Notes: generated by a model from the sequence alone, not told the origin. Shown: positions 18,246 through 30,412, counted from the stretch's first letter. The stretch is DNA of 64,000 bases from Paraburkholderia domus (GCF_905220705.1 NZ_CAJNAT010000010.1:1-64000), one strand, 5' to 3'. Program-made: numbers and translations.

Positions 18246-18271
18246 AGGCCCGGTGCGACGCAACCGGGCCT
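18246..18271 (-). terminator. Terminator after peptide-type binding protein gene
   Basis: AGGCCCGGT and ACCGGGCCT pair over an 8-base loop. On the minus strand the hairpin is followed by GTTTC, so the U-tract is short. It lies just past the stop codon at 18304. Confidence 0.7.
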
Positions 18272-18303
18272 ACTGGCATTTGATTCCGAACCGTGCCGCG
18301 GTC

Positions 18304-19890
18304 TTACTGCACCGCCACCGTCCCAAAGTTCTGCCGTCCGAACGGACTCACGTGATAGCCGCTCACATTCGTGCGCGTGATGGCCGCTGCGGTCGGGTAA
18401 CCCAGCGGAATCCACAGGGCCTGATCGTGGATGATCTGCTGCGCCTGTTCATACGCCTTCGCGCGTTTGGCCTGATCGGGCGTCGTCTTGCCGTCGGCGA
18501 TCAGCTTGTCCAGATCCTGATCGCAGAAGCGCGCGAAATTGATCCCCGACTTCACGGCATTGCAGCTGAAGAGCGGCGACAGATAGTTGTCCGGATCGCC
18601 ATTGTCGCCGGCCCAGCCCATGAACAGCGTGTCATGCTGGCCTTGCTTCGCCTGCTTGATCAGCTCACCCCATTCGATCACCTTCACATCCGCTTTCACG
18701 CCAATCTTCGCGAAGTCGGCTTGAAGCAGTTCGGCGCCGGCTTTCGGATTCGGGTTCAGCACGCTGCCGTTCGGACGCACCCAGATCGTCGTTTCGAAGC
18801 CGTTCGGATAGCCCGCGTCGGCGAGCAGCTTCTTGGCCTTCACCGGATCGTACGGCCATGCCTTGACGGCCTTGTCGTAGCTCCAGGTATTAGGCGGATA
18901 CGGGTTCACGGCCGGCGTCGCGGTGTTGTCGAAGATCGCCTTCAGATAGGTGGTGCGGTCGAAAGCCATGTTCAGGGCGGCGCGCACCTTCTGATTGTCG
19001 AGCGGCTTCTTCTGCGTATTCAGCGCAACGAACGCGGTCATGAACGCGGGCGTCTGCACAATGGCGAGCGATTTGTCGCTCTTCGCTTCGGCAAGATCTT
19101 GCGGCTTCGGTGACAAAGCAATCTGGCATTCGCCTGCCTTCACCTTTTGCGCGCGCACCGTGGCGTCCGGCGTGATCGCGTAGATCAGGCGGTCGATCTT
19201 CGGTTTCGCGCCCCAGTATGTCGGGTTCACGTCGTAGCGGATCACCGCGTCTTTGGTGTAGCTCTTCAATTCGAAAGGACCCGTGCCGATCGGCTTCGAG
19301 TTCAGATCGACCTGATTGCCGGCCTTGAGCAACTGGTCGGCGTATTCTGCCGAATAGATCGAGGCGAAACCCATCGTCAGGATCGACACAAACGTCGCGT
19401 CCGGCGCGTTCAGTTCGAACTTGACGGTGTTGTCATCGACCTTGCTGATCGACTTGATGAGTTTCGGCAAGCCCATCGACTGTGCATGCGGAAAGCCGCT
19501 TGCGCCCGCCACCTTGTGCCACGGATTGCTGTCGTTGAGCATGCGGTCGAACGTGAAGACGACGTCGTCGGCATTCAGCGCGCGGGTGGGCTTGAAGTAA
19601 TCGGTGGTCTGGAACTGCACGTTCGGGCGCAGATGGAACGTGTAGGTGAGGCCGTCGGCGCTCACGTCCCACTTGTCGGCCAGCGAGGGTACGACTTTCT
19701 TCGCGGCCTCGTCGTATGAGACCAGCGAGTTGAAGATCACGTCGGCGGATGCATTGGTCGTGACGAGCGAATTGAACTGCACGACATCGAAGCCATCGGG
19801 GCTGGACTCGGTACAGACGGTCAGCGGTTTGGCGAGCACGAGCGCGGGCGCCGTGAACAGTACGGCGGCTGCGAGCAGTTTGAAGCGCAT
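18304..19890 (-). CDS. Dipeptide/oligopeptide ABC transporter substrate-binding protein
   Basis: Periplasmic solute-binding protein of family 5 (DppA/OppA fold), 528 residues. The N-terminus MRFKLLAAAVLFTAPALVLA is a signal peptide. The family pattern is clear: LVTTNASADVIFNSLVSYD, DGLTYTFHLRPNVQF, ALNADDVVFTFDRM and late VRAALNMAFDRTTY. ATG 19890 follows GGGAG at 5 bases. No permease or ATPase genes lie next to it here, so it either uses a distant DppBCDF set or is an orphan. Dipeptides are the likeliest ligand; heme or other peptides cannot be excluded. Confidence 0.9.
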   Translation of the reverse strand: MRFKLLAAAVLFTAPALVLAKPLTVCTESSPDGFDVVQFNSLVTTNASADVIFNSLVSYDEAAKKVVPSLADKWDVSADGLTYTFHLRPNVQFQTTDYFKPTRALNADDVVFTFDRMLNDSNPWHKVAGASGFPHAQSMGLPKLIKSISKVDDNTVKFELNAPDATFVSILTMGFASIYSAEYADQLLKAGNQVDLNSKPIGTGPFELKSYTKDAVIRYDVNPTYWGAKPKIDRLIYAITPDATVRAQKVKAGECQIALSPKPQDLAEAKSDKSLAIVQTPAFMTAFVALNTQKKPLDNQKVRAALNMAFDRTTYLKAIFDNTATPAVNPYPPNTWSYDKAVKAWPYDPVKAKKLLADAGYPNGFETTIWVRPNGSVLNPNPKAGAELLQADFAKIGVKADVKVIEWGELIKQAKQGQHDTLFMGWAGDNGDPDNYLSPLFSCNAVKSGINFARFCDQDLDKLIADGKTTPDQAKRAKAYEQAQQIIHDQALWIPLGYPTAAAITRTNVSGYHVSPFGRQNFGTVAVQ

Positions 19891-20171
19891 AGGATCTCCC
19901 ATAACAAGCGCAGTCAGGCAGTGCGTCTGGTTGTGTAGTTGTATTCCGTTGACGGGCGGCGACCGGTCTGGCCGTCGTCTTTATTGTGATACGTTTCCGG
20001 CGCTGGCGCATGGTTTGGCTGCTGCGGTACATGCACATCCCTGCCTTCGCGAAAGCTTATCGAAGGGTGGTTGCGGCGACAACAATTTAATCCGCATATC
20101 CATATGGAGTCCGAGCGTTGGGACGCAGTGGCTCGGTGGTCCGGCTCAGCGTGAGCGCTCGGTACCGGCGT

Positions 20172-20990
20172 TCACGGTGCGGCAGCGCGCTGCAACAGAT
20201 AACCGATGCCGTCGATGGCTCGCACGCCGTACCACGATACCAATTCACCATCGATCAACTCAATGCGTTTGCCGGCCAGACGAGGATCGCGTTTCAACGC
20301 GTCGCAATGCGTTTGCGTAAAGCGATAAGGCTCGCTGGAGAGCAGGATGCGATCGACGCCGGCCAGCCACGGCGCGCGCTCGAAGTCGAGCGTCGGATAG
20401 CGCGCCGCGCCTGCCGCTCCGCCCTCCACGTCAGGCAGCGTCTGCCAGTTCACGAGTCTCAGCATCGCGGCGATATAGGTATCGCGTGCGACCGTCATCC
20501 ATGGTTCGCACCAGATCAGGTACAGCACGTTTTGTGCAGGAAACGCCTGCGCGGCGGCCTCGTGCAGACGCGCTTCGAGCGCCTCGCTCAAGCGTTGCGC
20601 TTCTTGCGCGCGGTCGAAGATCGTGCCCAGCAGCGAGTACAGCGAGAGATTGTCCTGCGGTGTCAGCGGATGGGTGACGATGATATGCGGCACGAACGCA
20701 CGCAACTGCTCGATGGTATCGCGCTCGTTTTCGTCGATATTGACGATCAGATGAGTGGGGCGCAAAGCCCGAATCGCATGGATATTGACGGCCTTGGTGC
20801 CGCCGACCTTGCGTACCTGCCGCACCTTGTCATTCGGATGTACGCAAAAACCGGTGCGCCCGACGATCTGCCTGTCGAGGCCAAGAGCGAACAGCAATTC
20901 GGTGATGCTCGGCACCAGCGAGACGATGCGCGCACCGGGGCCCCCCATTTCGTGCGCGACGCCGGCTGCATCGACCGCACGCGGCTGCAT
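20172..20990 (-). CDS. BtuF-like cobalamin-binding protein
   Basis: A 272-residue protein with the Fe/B12 periplasmic-binding fold: RIVSLVPSITELLFALGL near residue 21, VGRTGFCVHP, VGGTKAVNIHAI, and DRILLSSEPY late. Proteins of this group are annotated as cobalamin-binding. Unusually there is no signal peptide or lipobox from the ATG at 20990, so it may be cytoplasmic or the N-terminus may have been lost. It starts 3 bases after the SDR stop codon and is probably co-translated. Ligand is inferred from the family only. Confidence 0.75.
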   Translation of the reverse strand: MQPRAVDAAGVAHEMGGPGARIVSLVPSITELLFALGLDRQIVGRTGFCVHPNDKVRQVRKVGGTKAVNIHAIRALRPTHLIVNIDENERDTIEQLRAFVPHIIVTHPLTPQDNLSLYSLLGTIFDRAQEAQRLSEALEARLHEAAAQAFPAQNVLYLIWCEPWMTVARDTYIAAMLRLVNWQTLPDVEGGAAGAARYPTLDFERAPWLAGVDRILLSSEPYRFTQTHCDALKRDPRLAGKRIELIDGELVSWYGVRAIDGIGYLLQRAAAP

Positions 20991-20993
20991 GAT

Positions 20994-21767
20994 TTATTCG
21001 GCGACGGCGCGGGGCTTGCGCGGCGCGCGTTCGAAGGCGAGATCGTAGAGCCGGCGCGGCAGCACATGCAGCAGCATCGCCACCACGCGCATCTGCCACG
21101 GGAACACCGCGAAGGCCGTCTGCCGTTCGATCGCCCCGGCGACTTTCGACGCGAACCGGTCGGCATCCATCAGGAACGGCATTCTGTACGGGTTGTGCTC
21201 GGTCATGGGCGTACGGATATAGCCGGGCGCGATGGTGACCACGCCGACACCCAACAGGCGCATCTCGACGCGCAACGCCTCCAGATACTTGAGCGCGGCT
21301 GACTTCGACGCGCTGTACGCGCCCGACCCCGGCAAGCCACGCACACCGGCGATGCTGGCGATCCCGACCAGCGTGCCTTTCTTCGCGGCGACCATCGCGG
21401 CGGCGAACGGCTCAAAGGTGGCGACCATGCCGAAGTAATTGATATCCATCACTTCGCGGAAGGTGCGCAGATCGCCGTGCCCGGTGACCGCGCCGCGGCT
21501 GATGCCGGCATTGGCGATCACGACGTCAGGCATTCCGTGCTGCGCGATGAACTGCGCGGCCGCTTCGGCGAGTGCCTCGGCGTCGCGGACGTCGACGGAA
21601 TAGGTGGAGATGGAATTCTGCGGATGGGACTGCTGGAAGGCGGCGAGGGCATCGCCGCGGCGGGCAACCAGGCCGAGAATCGCGCCGCGCCGCGCATATT
21701 CGGCGGCGAGCGCGAGGCCGATGCCACTCGAAGCGCCGGTAATGAAAACCTTCAAGCGTGAACTCAT
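20994..21767 (-). CDS. SDR-family oxidoreductase
   Basis: Short-chain dehydrogenase of 257 residues with GASSGIG at 11-17, VIANAG at about 83-88, Ser138, Tyr151 and Lys155 (YSASK). The C-terminal stretch after residue 225 contains a hydrophobic segment (VVAMLLHVLP) like that seen in membrane-associated SDRs acting on lipids. It is immediately upstream of and nearly contiguous with the BtuF-like gene and follows dsbA by 15 bases on the same strand. Substrate unknown. Confidence 0.85.
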   Translation of the reverse strand: MSSRLKVFITGASSGIGLALAAEYARRGAILGLVARRGDALAAFQQSHPQNSISTYSVDVRDAEALAEAAAQFIAQHGMPDVVIANAGISRGAVTGHGDLRTFREVMDINYFGMVATFEPFAAAMVAAKKGTLVGIASIAGVRGLPGSGAYSASKSAALKYLEALRVEMRLLGVGVVTIAPGYIRTPMTEHNPYRMPFLMDADRFASKVAGAIERQTAFAVFPWQMRVVAMLLHVLPRRLYDLAFERAPRKPRAVAE

Positions 21768-21782
21768 TCCGGCGCCTCTGCT

Positions 21783-22421
21783 TTACATCTTCTTGGCGCG
21801 GACTTGCTGCACCAGATAGTCGAGAACCTGAATCGTGCCCGGCAGGCTGTTGGTCGCAGCAGGACCCGTTTCATACTTGCCTTGCACGGCGAGCGTCGGC
21901 ACGCCGTCGATCTTGTAGTCGTCCATCAGCTTCTTATCCTTCTGCAACGCGCTTTGCGTCGAGAACGAGTTGTACGCGTCCATGTACTTCTTCGGATCGA
22001 CGCCGTTCTTCGCGAGGAACTTGGCCTGGTCTTCCGGCGTCAGCAGATAGTCCTTGTTGACGTGGATTTCGTTGAAGACCTTCGGCGTGAGTTGCGTGGC
22101 GAGGCCGAGTGCGTCGAGCGCGTGATACATCTTCGAGTGCGGGATGAAGTCGTCGCGGAAGGCAACCGGCACGCGCTTGAACACCACGTCCGGACCTTGC
22201 TTCTTCACCCATGCTTCGAGGTACGGGTTGAATTCATTGCAGTGCGGGCAGCCGTACCAGAAGAATTCGGTGACTTCGATCTTTCCGGCCGGCACGTCCG
22301 TAGGTTGCGGCGTGGGCAGCACGGTGTAGTCCTTGCCGGAAACCGGCGCTGCCGGCGATGCATGCGCCGTGGCGGCAACCAGGCCCAGTGAGAGGAACAG
22401 AATGCTCAGCAGTTTTTTCAT
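21783..22421 (-). CDS. dsbA: Thiol:disulfide interchange protein DsbA
   Basis: Periplasmic oxidase that introduces disulfides into exported proteins. MKKLLSILFLSLGLVAATAHA is a clear signal peptide. The active site is CPHC (Cys58, Cys61) in FFWYGCPHCNEF, and the cis-proline loop is GVPTLAV. The 212-residue length is typical. ATG 22421 begins the signal peptide; an upstream TTG would only add five residues. It shares orientation with the SPOR-domain gene and argS upstream, an order common in Burkholderiaceae. Confidence 0.95.
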   Translation of the reverse strand: MKKLLSILFLSLGLVAATAHASPAAPVSGKDYTVLPTPQPTDVPAGKIEVTEFFWYGCPHCNEFNPYLEAWVKKQGPDVVFKRVPVAFRDDFIPHSKMYHALDALGLATQLTPKVFNEIHVNKDYLLTPEDQAKFLAKNGVDPKKYMDAYNSFSTQSALQKDKKLMDDYKIDGVPTLAVQGKYETGPAATNSLPGTIQVLDYLVQQVRAKKM

Positions 22422-22605
22422 GTTTTGTTGACCCAAGTAGGCGGTAAAGCGGTGGCGCCACGCAAATGCCCGTCACCGTTTTCAATGTCGGCGTTAGACG
22501 TTCTAGTCGTCCGTTGTGCTTGTCGGTTGTGTTTGTGACTCGCGCCGCACGCCGATAGTTCGGCGGCGGCGCGTTCCGGCAAATCACCGTTTGTTTATTG
22601 ATTGC

Positions 22606-23403
22606 TTATTGCTTCGTGAAGCGGATCACGGCTGTATCCACGCCCGCGTCGGACAGACGCTGACGGCTCGAATTCATGTCTTCGAACTTCGAGAACGGCC
22701 CGATGCGCACGCGGTAGTACGTCACGCCGCCTGCATCGCGCTGCGTAACCTTCGATTCGAAGCCCTGGAAGGCGAGGCGCGCGCGCTGCTGCTCGGCGTC
22801 GGCCGAGGTCTTGTAGGCGCCCACTTGCAGGAAGTAGCCGGTGTTCGCGTCACCCGCCACCGGCGCCGCGCCCGAACCCGGCTTGGCGTTGGCAGCCGTG
22901 GTGGCCGTGCTCTTCGGCGCCGAGCCTGCCGCCGTGGCGGCCGGAACGCTTGCGACTTGCGGCTTCTTCGCCGGTGCGGTGGCCGTGCCGTTGCCGTTAT
23001 CCTGCGCGGGCTTCGGTGCGACCGCCGTGCCGTTCGTGTTGCCGCTCGCCGGCGGCACTTCGACGATTTGCGGTTCTTCCAGCATGCCGGACTGTGTCTG
23101 CGAGTTGGTCTGACCCGGTGCGGTGTTCGGCGGTGCCGGTTGCGCGGCTTGCGGCACCGGTTGGCCAGGCGTCTTGCCTTGCAGCGGACGGTTCGGGTCG
23201 TATTGCTGCGCCTGGCTTGCACCGGTGTCGGGCGCTGCGGGCGGCGCGACCTTCGAAACGAACGGCGTAGGCGCGCGGGTGATATACAGCGCCACCACTA
23301 CCGCGATCGCGAGACCGACGATCAGGCCCAGCACGATGCCGAGAAAAGTCCCCCCGGTTTGTTTCGATTGCGATTGCTTTGTTGTGCGGCGTGGTTTTGC
23401 CAT
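22606..23403 (-). CDS. SPOR-domain cell-division protein (FtsN-like)
   Basis: A 265-residue inner-membrane protein: basic N-terminus (MAKPRRTTKQSQSK), one transmembrane helix at about 20-42, a long alanine/proline/threonine/glutamine-rich periplasmic linker, and a C-terminal SPOR domain (about 185-265, YFLQVGAYKTSADAEQQRAR to VRIGPFSKFEDMNSS). SPOR domains bind denuded septal peptidoglycan. This layout matches FtsN-type proteins. ATG 23403 follows AGGTGA at 8 bases. It lies between argS and dsbA on the same strand. Confidence 0.88.
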   Translation of the reverse strand: MAKPRRTTKQSQSKQTGGTFLGIVLGLIVGLAIAVVVALYITRAPTPFVSKVAPPAAPDTGASQAQQYDPNRPLQGKTPGQPVPQAAQPAPPNTAPGQTNSQTQSGMLEEPQIVEVPPASGNTNGTAVAPKPAQDNGNGTATAPAKKPQVASVPAATAAGSAPKSTATTAANAKPGSGAAPVAGDANTGYFLQVGAYKTSADAEQQRARLAFQGFESKVTQRDAGGVTYYRVRIGPFSKFEDMNSSRQRLSDAGVDTAVIRFTKQ

Positions 23404-23482
23404 CGTATGAATCACCTGCAAAAAGAATCCTGGAACGGCCGTCGATTATAACGACGGCCGCATGCATGTTGCGCCGGAGGAC

Positions 23483-25273
23483 TTACATCTTGACGGGAGC
23501 GGAGACGCCGATCGTCGCGAGACCGTTGGCCAGCACCTGACGTGTGGCCGCAAGCAGCGCGACGCGTGCATTGCGCTCGGCAGCGTCGTCGACCAGCACG
23601 CGTTCGGCTCTGTCATTGTAGAACGAGTGGAATTCTCCGGCGAGGTCGCGCAGATAGAACGCGACCGCGTGCGGCGCGAGTTCGTCGGCCGCATGTTGCA
23701 GCATGTCCGGGAACTCGGCGAGCTTGTTCAGCAAGGCCATGGCGCGTTCGCTGGTGAGCGGCGATACGTCGACCTCGGCCAGCGTGCTTTCGTCCGTGCT
23801 GTAGCGCGCCTTGCATTCCGCGATGACCGAGCAGATCCGCGCATGCGCATACTGCACGTAGTGCACCGGATTTTCGTCGTTCTGTTTCAACGCCAGGTCG
23901 ATGTCGAACACGAATTCCGTATCCGCCTTGCGCGAAATCAGGAAGAAGCGCACGGCGTCGCGGCCGCGGCGAATCGTCTCGTCGTCGATCAGGTCGACGG
24001 CGGCTTCCGAGCCCGGCGTTGCGCCGCCCGACCATTCGATCAGGTCGCGCACCGTCACATAGCTGCCGGCGCGCTTGGAGATCTTCACCTCTTCGCCGTT
24101 GCGCATCACCGTGACCATCTTGTGCAGGATGTAGTCGGGATAGCCCTTCGGAATGCCGACGCCAAGCCCTTGCAGGCCGGCGCGCACGCGCGCGATCGTG
24201 CCGTGGTGGTCCGAGCCCTGAATGTTGATGACCTTGGTGAAGCCGCGTTCCCACTTGGCGACGTGATAGGCGACGTCCGGCACGAAGTACGTGTAGGTGC
24301 CGTCGCTCTTGCGCATCACGCGGTCTTTGTCGTCGCCGTCGTCGGTGGTGCGCAGCCACAGCGCGCCTTCCTGTTCGTAGGTCTTGCCGGCGGCGATCAG
24401 CGCCTCGACGGTCTTCTCGACCCGGCCTTCCTTGTACAGCGACGACTCCAGGTAGTACTGGTCGAACTTCACGCCGAAGGCTTGCAAGTCCATGTCCTGC
24501 TCGCGGCGCAGGTAGGCGACCGCGAAGCGGCGGATCGCGTCGAGATTCTCGATTTCGCCCGCGCCCGTGACCGGCTCGCCGTCGCTTGCCGCGACGGTGA
24601 CGCCGTTCATATAGTCTTGCGCGATCTCGGCGATGTATTCGCCGTTGTACGCCGAGGCGGGCCAGCCTTCGTCATCGGGGGTGAGGCCGCGGGCGCGCGC
24701 CTGCGTCGACACGGCGAGCGTGTGAATCTGCACGCCGGCGTCGTTGTAGTAGAACTCGCGGTGCACGTCAAAGCCTTGCGAGGCCAACACGTTCGAGAGC
24801 GCGTCGCCGAGCGCTGCCTGGCGGCCGTGGCCGACGTGCAGCGGGCCGGTCGGGTTGGCCGAGACGAATTCGATCAGCACGTGCTTGCCGGCGTCGCGCT
24901 GCGAACGGCCGAACGCGTCCTTTTCAGCGAACACGGCGGTGATCACCGCCTGCTTGGCGGCCGCCGCGAGGCGCAGGTTGATAAAGCCGGGGCCGGCCAC
25001 TTCGGCGGCATCCACGAGACCGTTGGCTCGCGGCTGCGCGAGCAGCGCGTCGACGATCTGCTGTGCCAGCTGGCGCGGGTTGGCGCGCAGCGGCTTGGCG
25101 AGTTGCATCGCCACATTGCAGGCGACGTCGCCGTGCGCGGCCACCTTGGGTCGCTCCAGCGTGATCGTGGGCGAGACGAAGGCGGCTTCGTTCGCGCCTT
25201 GGGTTGCTTCAGCAACCTGCTTGACCGTGTCGGCGAGCAGTGTTTCGAGGGTATGTTTATGTGCGGGCAGCAT
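23483..25273 (-). CDS. argS: Arginyl-tRNA synthetase
   Basis: Class I synthetase charging tRNA-Arg, 596 residues. The HIGH-type motif is HVGH at 146-149 in NPTGPLHVGHGR, the KMSKS-type loop is KISKRAG, and the C-terminal anticodon-binding (DALR) domain is helical and ends with a conserved short tail. ATG 25273 (MLPAHKHTLE) begins the N-terminal Add1 domain; no clear ribosome site precedes it, so the start is less certain than the identity. Upstream in-frame sequence is GC-rich and lacks similarity. Confidence 0.95.
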   Translation of the reverse strand: MLPAHKHTLETLLADTVKQVAEATQGANEAAFVSPTITLERPKVAAHGDVACNVAMQLAKPLRANPRQLAQQIVDALLAQPRANGLVDAAEVAGPGFINLRLAAAAKQAVITAVFAEKDAFGRSQRDAGKHVLIEFVSANPTGPLHVGHGRQAALGDALSNVLASQGFDVHREFYYNDAGVQIHTLAVSTQARARGLTPDDEGWPASAYNGEYIAEIAQDYMNGVTVAASDGEPVTGAGEIENLDAIRRFAVAYLRREQDMDLQAFGVKFDQYYLESSLYKEGRVEKTVEALIAAGKTYEQEGALWLRTTDDGDDKDRVMRKSDGTYTYFVPDVAYHVAKWERGFTKVINIQGSDHHGTIARVRAGLQGLGVGIPKGYPDYILHKMVTVMRNGEEVKISKRAGSYVTVRDLIEWSGGATPGSEAAVDLIDDETIRRGRDAVRFFLISRKADTEFVFDIDLALKQNDENPVHYVQYAHARICSVIAECKARYSTDESTLAEVDVSPLTSERAMALLNKLAEFPDMLQHAADELAPHAVAFYLRDLAGEFHSFYNDRAERVLVDDAAERNARVALLAATRQVLANGLATIGVSAPVKM

Positions 25274-25722
25274 GCTTGTTGCGAGTCCAGTGAGGCAATC
25301 CGGTGATGCGGAAGAAGCGGCGACCGCGCGCAAGGCGCAGCCGATTCGTCAGAAGCGTGGAAAGCGGCGATGCACCGGCCGGGACGCGCCCGGCACCTCG
25401 GGGCGCCATCAGCCGCGTCGCGCGCAACGCGGTTAGCGCCATGCGCGGCGGCATGCCGAGGCGGCCGCCGCTGCGGCCTGGTGCGGCTGCACGTGGTTGC
25501 GTGCCAACCGGCCCAGCCACGCCACCTGCGCTACGCCGCGCGCGGCGCATTGCGGCACGCTTTTCCGTCCAGACAGATTTTAGCAGGTGCTAATATGTTC
25601 AATGAGATGCCCACCAAGGGCCGTGGCCGCCGTGCCTGATCGGCGTGTCAACGTAACGCGCGCCGACGGCTGGCTTACAGCCGTCCTCGCGTCAATCCAA
25701 CATAACGAAAAAGGGAACCGTC
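25274..25722. other. Non-coding GC-rich region upstream of argS
   Basis: About 450 bases without a credible gene. Open frames of 60-97 codons exist on both strands but are arginine- and proline-rich artefacts of high GC. It should carry the divergent promoters of argS and the DUF1840 gene; a short AT-rich patch (TTTTAGCAGGTGCTAATATG, around 25577-25596) is the likeliest promoter area. Confidence 0.5.
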
Positions 25723-26049
25723 ATGCTGATTACTTTCAAATGTCGCGCCGCGCCGGACGTGATGATGCTTGAAAATCTCGCACAGTACCTGGTTGGCATT
25801 GTCGGCAAGCGCCTGGGTGAGCGAGGTGTCATCACCCACGACGAACTGAGCGTCGCGATCACCAAACTCGAATCGGCGATCAGCGTCGACAAACAGGAAC
25901 GTGCCGAGCACGAGGGTCATTTCCACGAGGGCGAAGAGGGCCACGAGCATCATGAGATTCCGCCCGGACTCGCCCAGCGCGCTTATCCGTTCCTCGATAT
26001 GTTGCGCGCTGCGCAGAAGGAAAACGCGGATATCGTCTGGGGTCTCTGA
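25723..26049 (+). CDS. DUF1840 family protein
   Basis: A 108-residue cytoplasmic protein matching the DUF1840 family (MLITFKCRAAPDVMML at the start, IPPGLAQRAYPFLDML near 79). A histidine/glutamate-rich stretch (residues about 60-78, with HFHEGEEGHEHHE) could bind metal. Function unknown. The ATG follows AAAAAGGGA at a good distance and the gene ends at a strong terminator, so it is monocistronic. Confidence 0.85.
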   Translation: MLITFKCRAAPDVMMLENLAQYLVGIVGKRLGERGVITHDELSVAITKLESAISVDKQERAEHEGHFHEGEEGHEHHEIPPGLAQRAYPFLDMLRAAQKENADIVWGL

Positions 26050-26121
26050 TTCCGGAGCGGTCCGCCAGAAGTGGTGTTCGCCGCGCCTGGCGGCGCGGCG
26101 CAGACTGTGACGCATCAATGC

Positions 26122-26153
26122 AAAGAGCCCGCATCAACGGGCTCTTTGTTTTT
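26122..26153. terminator. Bidirectional terminator
   Basis: AAAGAGCCCG and CGGGCTCTTT form a perfect 10-bp stem over CATCAA, with U-tracts in both directions. It separates the DUF1840 gene (plus) from the small secreted protein gene (minus). Confidence 0.9.
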
Positions 26154-26186
26154 CACGGGTTTTGACGGCCCGTCTACCGAATCTGC

Positions 26187-26381
26187 TTACTGGCTGGCGG
26201 CGTCCGCCGGTGCAGCCATAGGTGCCGACGCACCCTTTTTCATTTTCTGCTTCTTGGGCTTCTTGACGTGCTTTTCCGTAGGCGGCGAATAGGAACTCAC
26301 CGAGCTGGCGGGCTGGGCCAGCGCCACCGAGGCGCTGGCGGCGAGCGAAACAGCAGTCAATAACAGCGTCAGCTTCTTCAT
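26187..26381 (-). CDS. Small secreted lysine-rich protein
   Basis: A 64-residue precursor. Residues 1-22 (MKKLTLLLTAVSLAASASVALA) form a good signal peptide. The mature part of about 40 residues is very basic (HVKKPKKQKMKKG) and ends in alanine/proline-rich sequence. No cysteine, so not a lipoprotein. ATG 26381 has GGAGAG at 6 bases. No family recognised; the charge suggests binding to an anionic partner such as the cell surface, but that is a guess. It ends at a shared terminator. Confidence 0.75.
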   Translation of the reverse strand: MKKLTLLLTAVSLAASASVALAQPASSVSSYSPPTEKHVKKPKKQKMKKGASAPMAAPADAASQ

Positions 26382-26538
26382 ACGATTCTCTCCGATGACG
26401 ATTGCAATTTGATAAGCCGACGCGTTTTGGCCGCATCTGGCGGGTTGAAACTATTTCAGTCTACAAAGCCGAAAATTGCACTGCCGCAAATATTCAGCCT
26501 AGCGTGCCCGATATAGTAGGTTTCCCGCCCCGCAAGGC

Positions 26539-29256
<2,718 letters not shown>

Positions 29257-29341
29257 GGCGTGTGTGCGGTTCGGTTGCGTGCGGTTACTTGCGTCGGGTG
29301 CGATAGCTGAAGTGCGGCGGATCAGGATCGAGCCGCTGGAC

Positions 29342-30412
29342 TCAGGCTGCGTCGCGATATTGGGTCGGCCATTGGCGCGGCTTCACTTCAGCCAGCGCTT
29401 TGGCAATCGCCGCAATATGCTCCGGCGTCGTGCCGCAGCAGCCGCCGGCGATATTCACGAGGCCTGCCTGCGCGAATTCCTTCAGCAATCCCGACGTATC
29501 CGCCGGCAATTCGTCGAAGCCCGTATCGCTCATCGGATTCGGCAAACCGGCGTTCGGATAGCACGACACATAGGTGTCGCACAGTTTCGCCAGTTCGGCG
29601 ATGTACGGGCGCATCAGTGCCGCACCCAACGCGCAGTTCAAACCGAAAGTGAGGGGTTTGGCGTGGCGCAGCGAGTTCCAGAAGGCCTCGACGGTTTGTC
29701 CCGAAAGAATTCGACCCGATGCATCGGTGACGGTGCCCGAGATCATGATCGGCAAGCGCTCGCCGGTGTCTTCGAACAGTTCGTCCAGCGCGAACAGCGC
29801 GGCCTTTGCATTGAGCGTGTCGAAGATCGTTTCGACGAGGAACAGATCACAGCCGCCGTCGAGCAAGGCCTTAGCCTGCTCGTAGTACGCCGCGCGCAGT
29901 TCGTCGAAAGTTACATTGCGTGCGCCCGGATCGTTCACGTCTGGGGAAATGCTTGCCGTCTTCGGCGTCGGTCCGATCGCGCCGGCGACGAAGCGCGGCT
30001 TGTCGGGTGTCGAGTACTTGTCGCAAGCGGCGCGTGCCAGCTTCGCCGATTCGAGATTCATCTCGATGGCGAGGTCTTCCATCCCGTAGTCGGCCTGCGC
30101 AACGGTCGTGGCACCGAACGTGTTCGTCTCGATGATGTCCGCGCCCGCCGCAAGATATTGCTCGTGAATCTCGCCGATGATCTGCGGCTGGGTGATCGAC
30201 AGCAACTCATTGTTGCCCTTGATGTCACGCCCGTAGTCCTTGAAGCGTTCGCCGCGATAGCGGGCTTCGTCGAGCTTGTAGCGCTGGATCATCGTGCCCA
30301 TTGCGCCGTCCAGAATCAGGATGCGCGACTTGAGCAGCGCGGGCAGCGCCGTGCCGCGCGTGTAGGCGTCGTCGGGACGGACTGGCGTGGCGGATTGAGC
30401 AGGCTGGTTCAT
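29342..30412 (-). CDS. Methionine synthase, homocysteine methyltransferase half of split MetH
   Basis: Homocysteine S-methyltransferase (356 residues) corresponding to the N-terminal module of MetH. ILDGAMGTMIQRYKL starts the barrel, and the zinc-binding cysteines are Cys260 (GLNCALGA), Cys325 and Cys326 (GGCCGTTPEH). It ends 85 bases before the gene for the folate/cobalamin half on the same strand, so the two are an operon and their products presumably associate. ATG 30412 gives the usual N-terminus; the frame is open further upstream but lacks similarity and is low-complexity. Confidence 0.93.
   Translation of the reverse strand: MNQPAQSATPVRPDDAYTRGTALPALLKSRILILDGAMGTMIQRYKLDEARYRGERFKDYGRDIKGNNELLSITQPQIIGEIHEQYLAAGADIIETNTFGATTVAQADYGMEDLAIEMNLESAKLARAACDKYSTPDKPRFVAGAIGPTPKTASISPDVNDPGARNVTFDELRAAYYEQAKALLDGGCDLFLVETIFDTLNAKAALFALDELFEDTGERLPIMISGTVTDASGRILSGQTVEAFWNSLRHAKPLTFGLNCALGAALMRPYIAELAKLCDTYVSCYPNAGLPNPMSDTGFDELPADTSGLLKEFAQAGLVNIAGGCCGTTPEHIAAIAKALAEVKPRQWPTQYRDAA

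Noticed and set aside
23462..25306. A 614-codon frame antisense to argS
   Set aside because: Shadow of argS with no domain and an implausible composition.
25257..25593. Frames upstream of argS on both strands with up to 97 codons
   Set aside because: Arginine/proline-rich translations typical of GC-rich intergenic DNA; no start signal.
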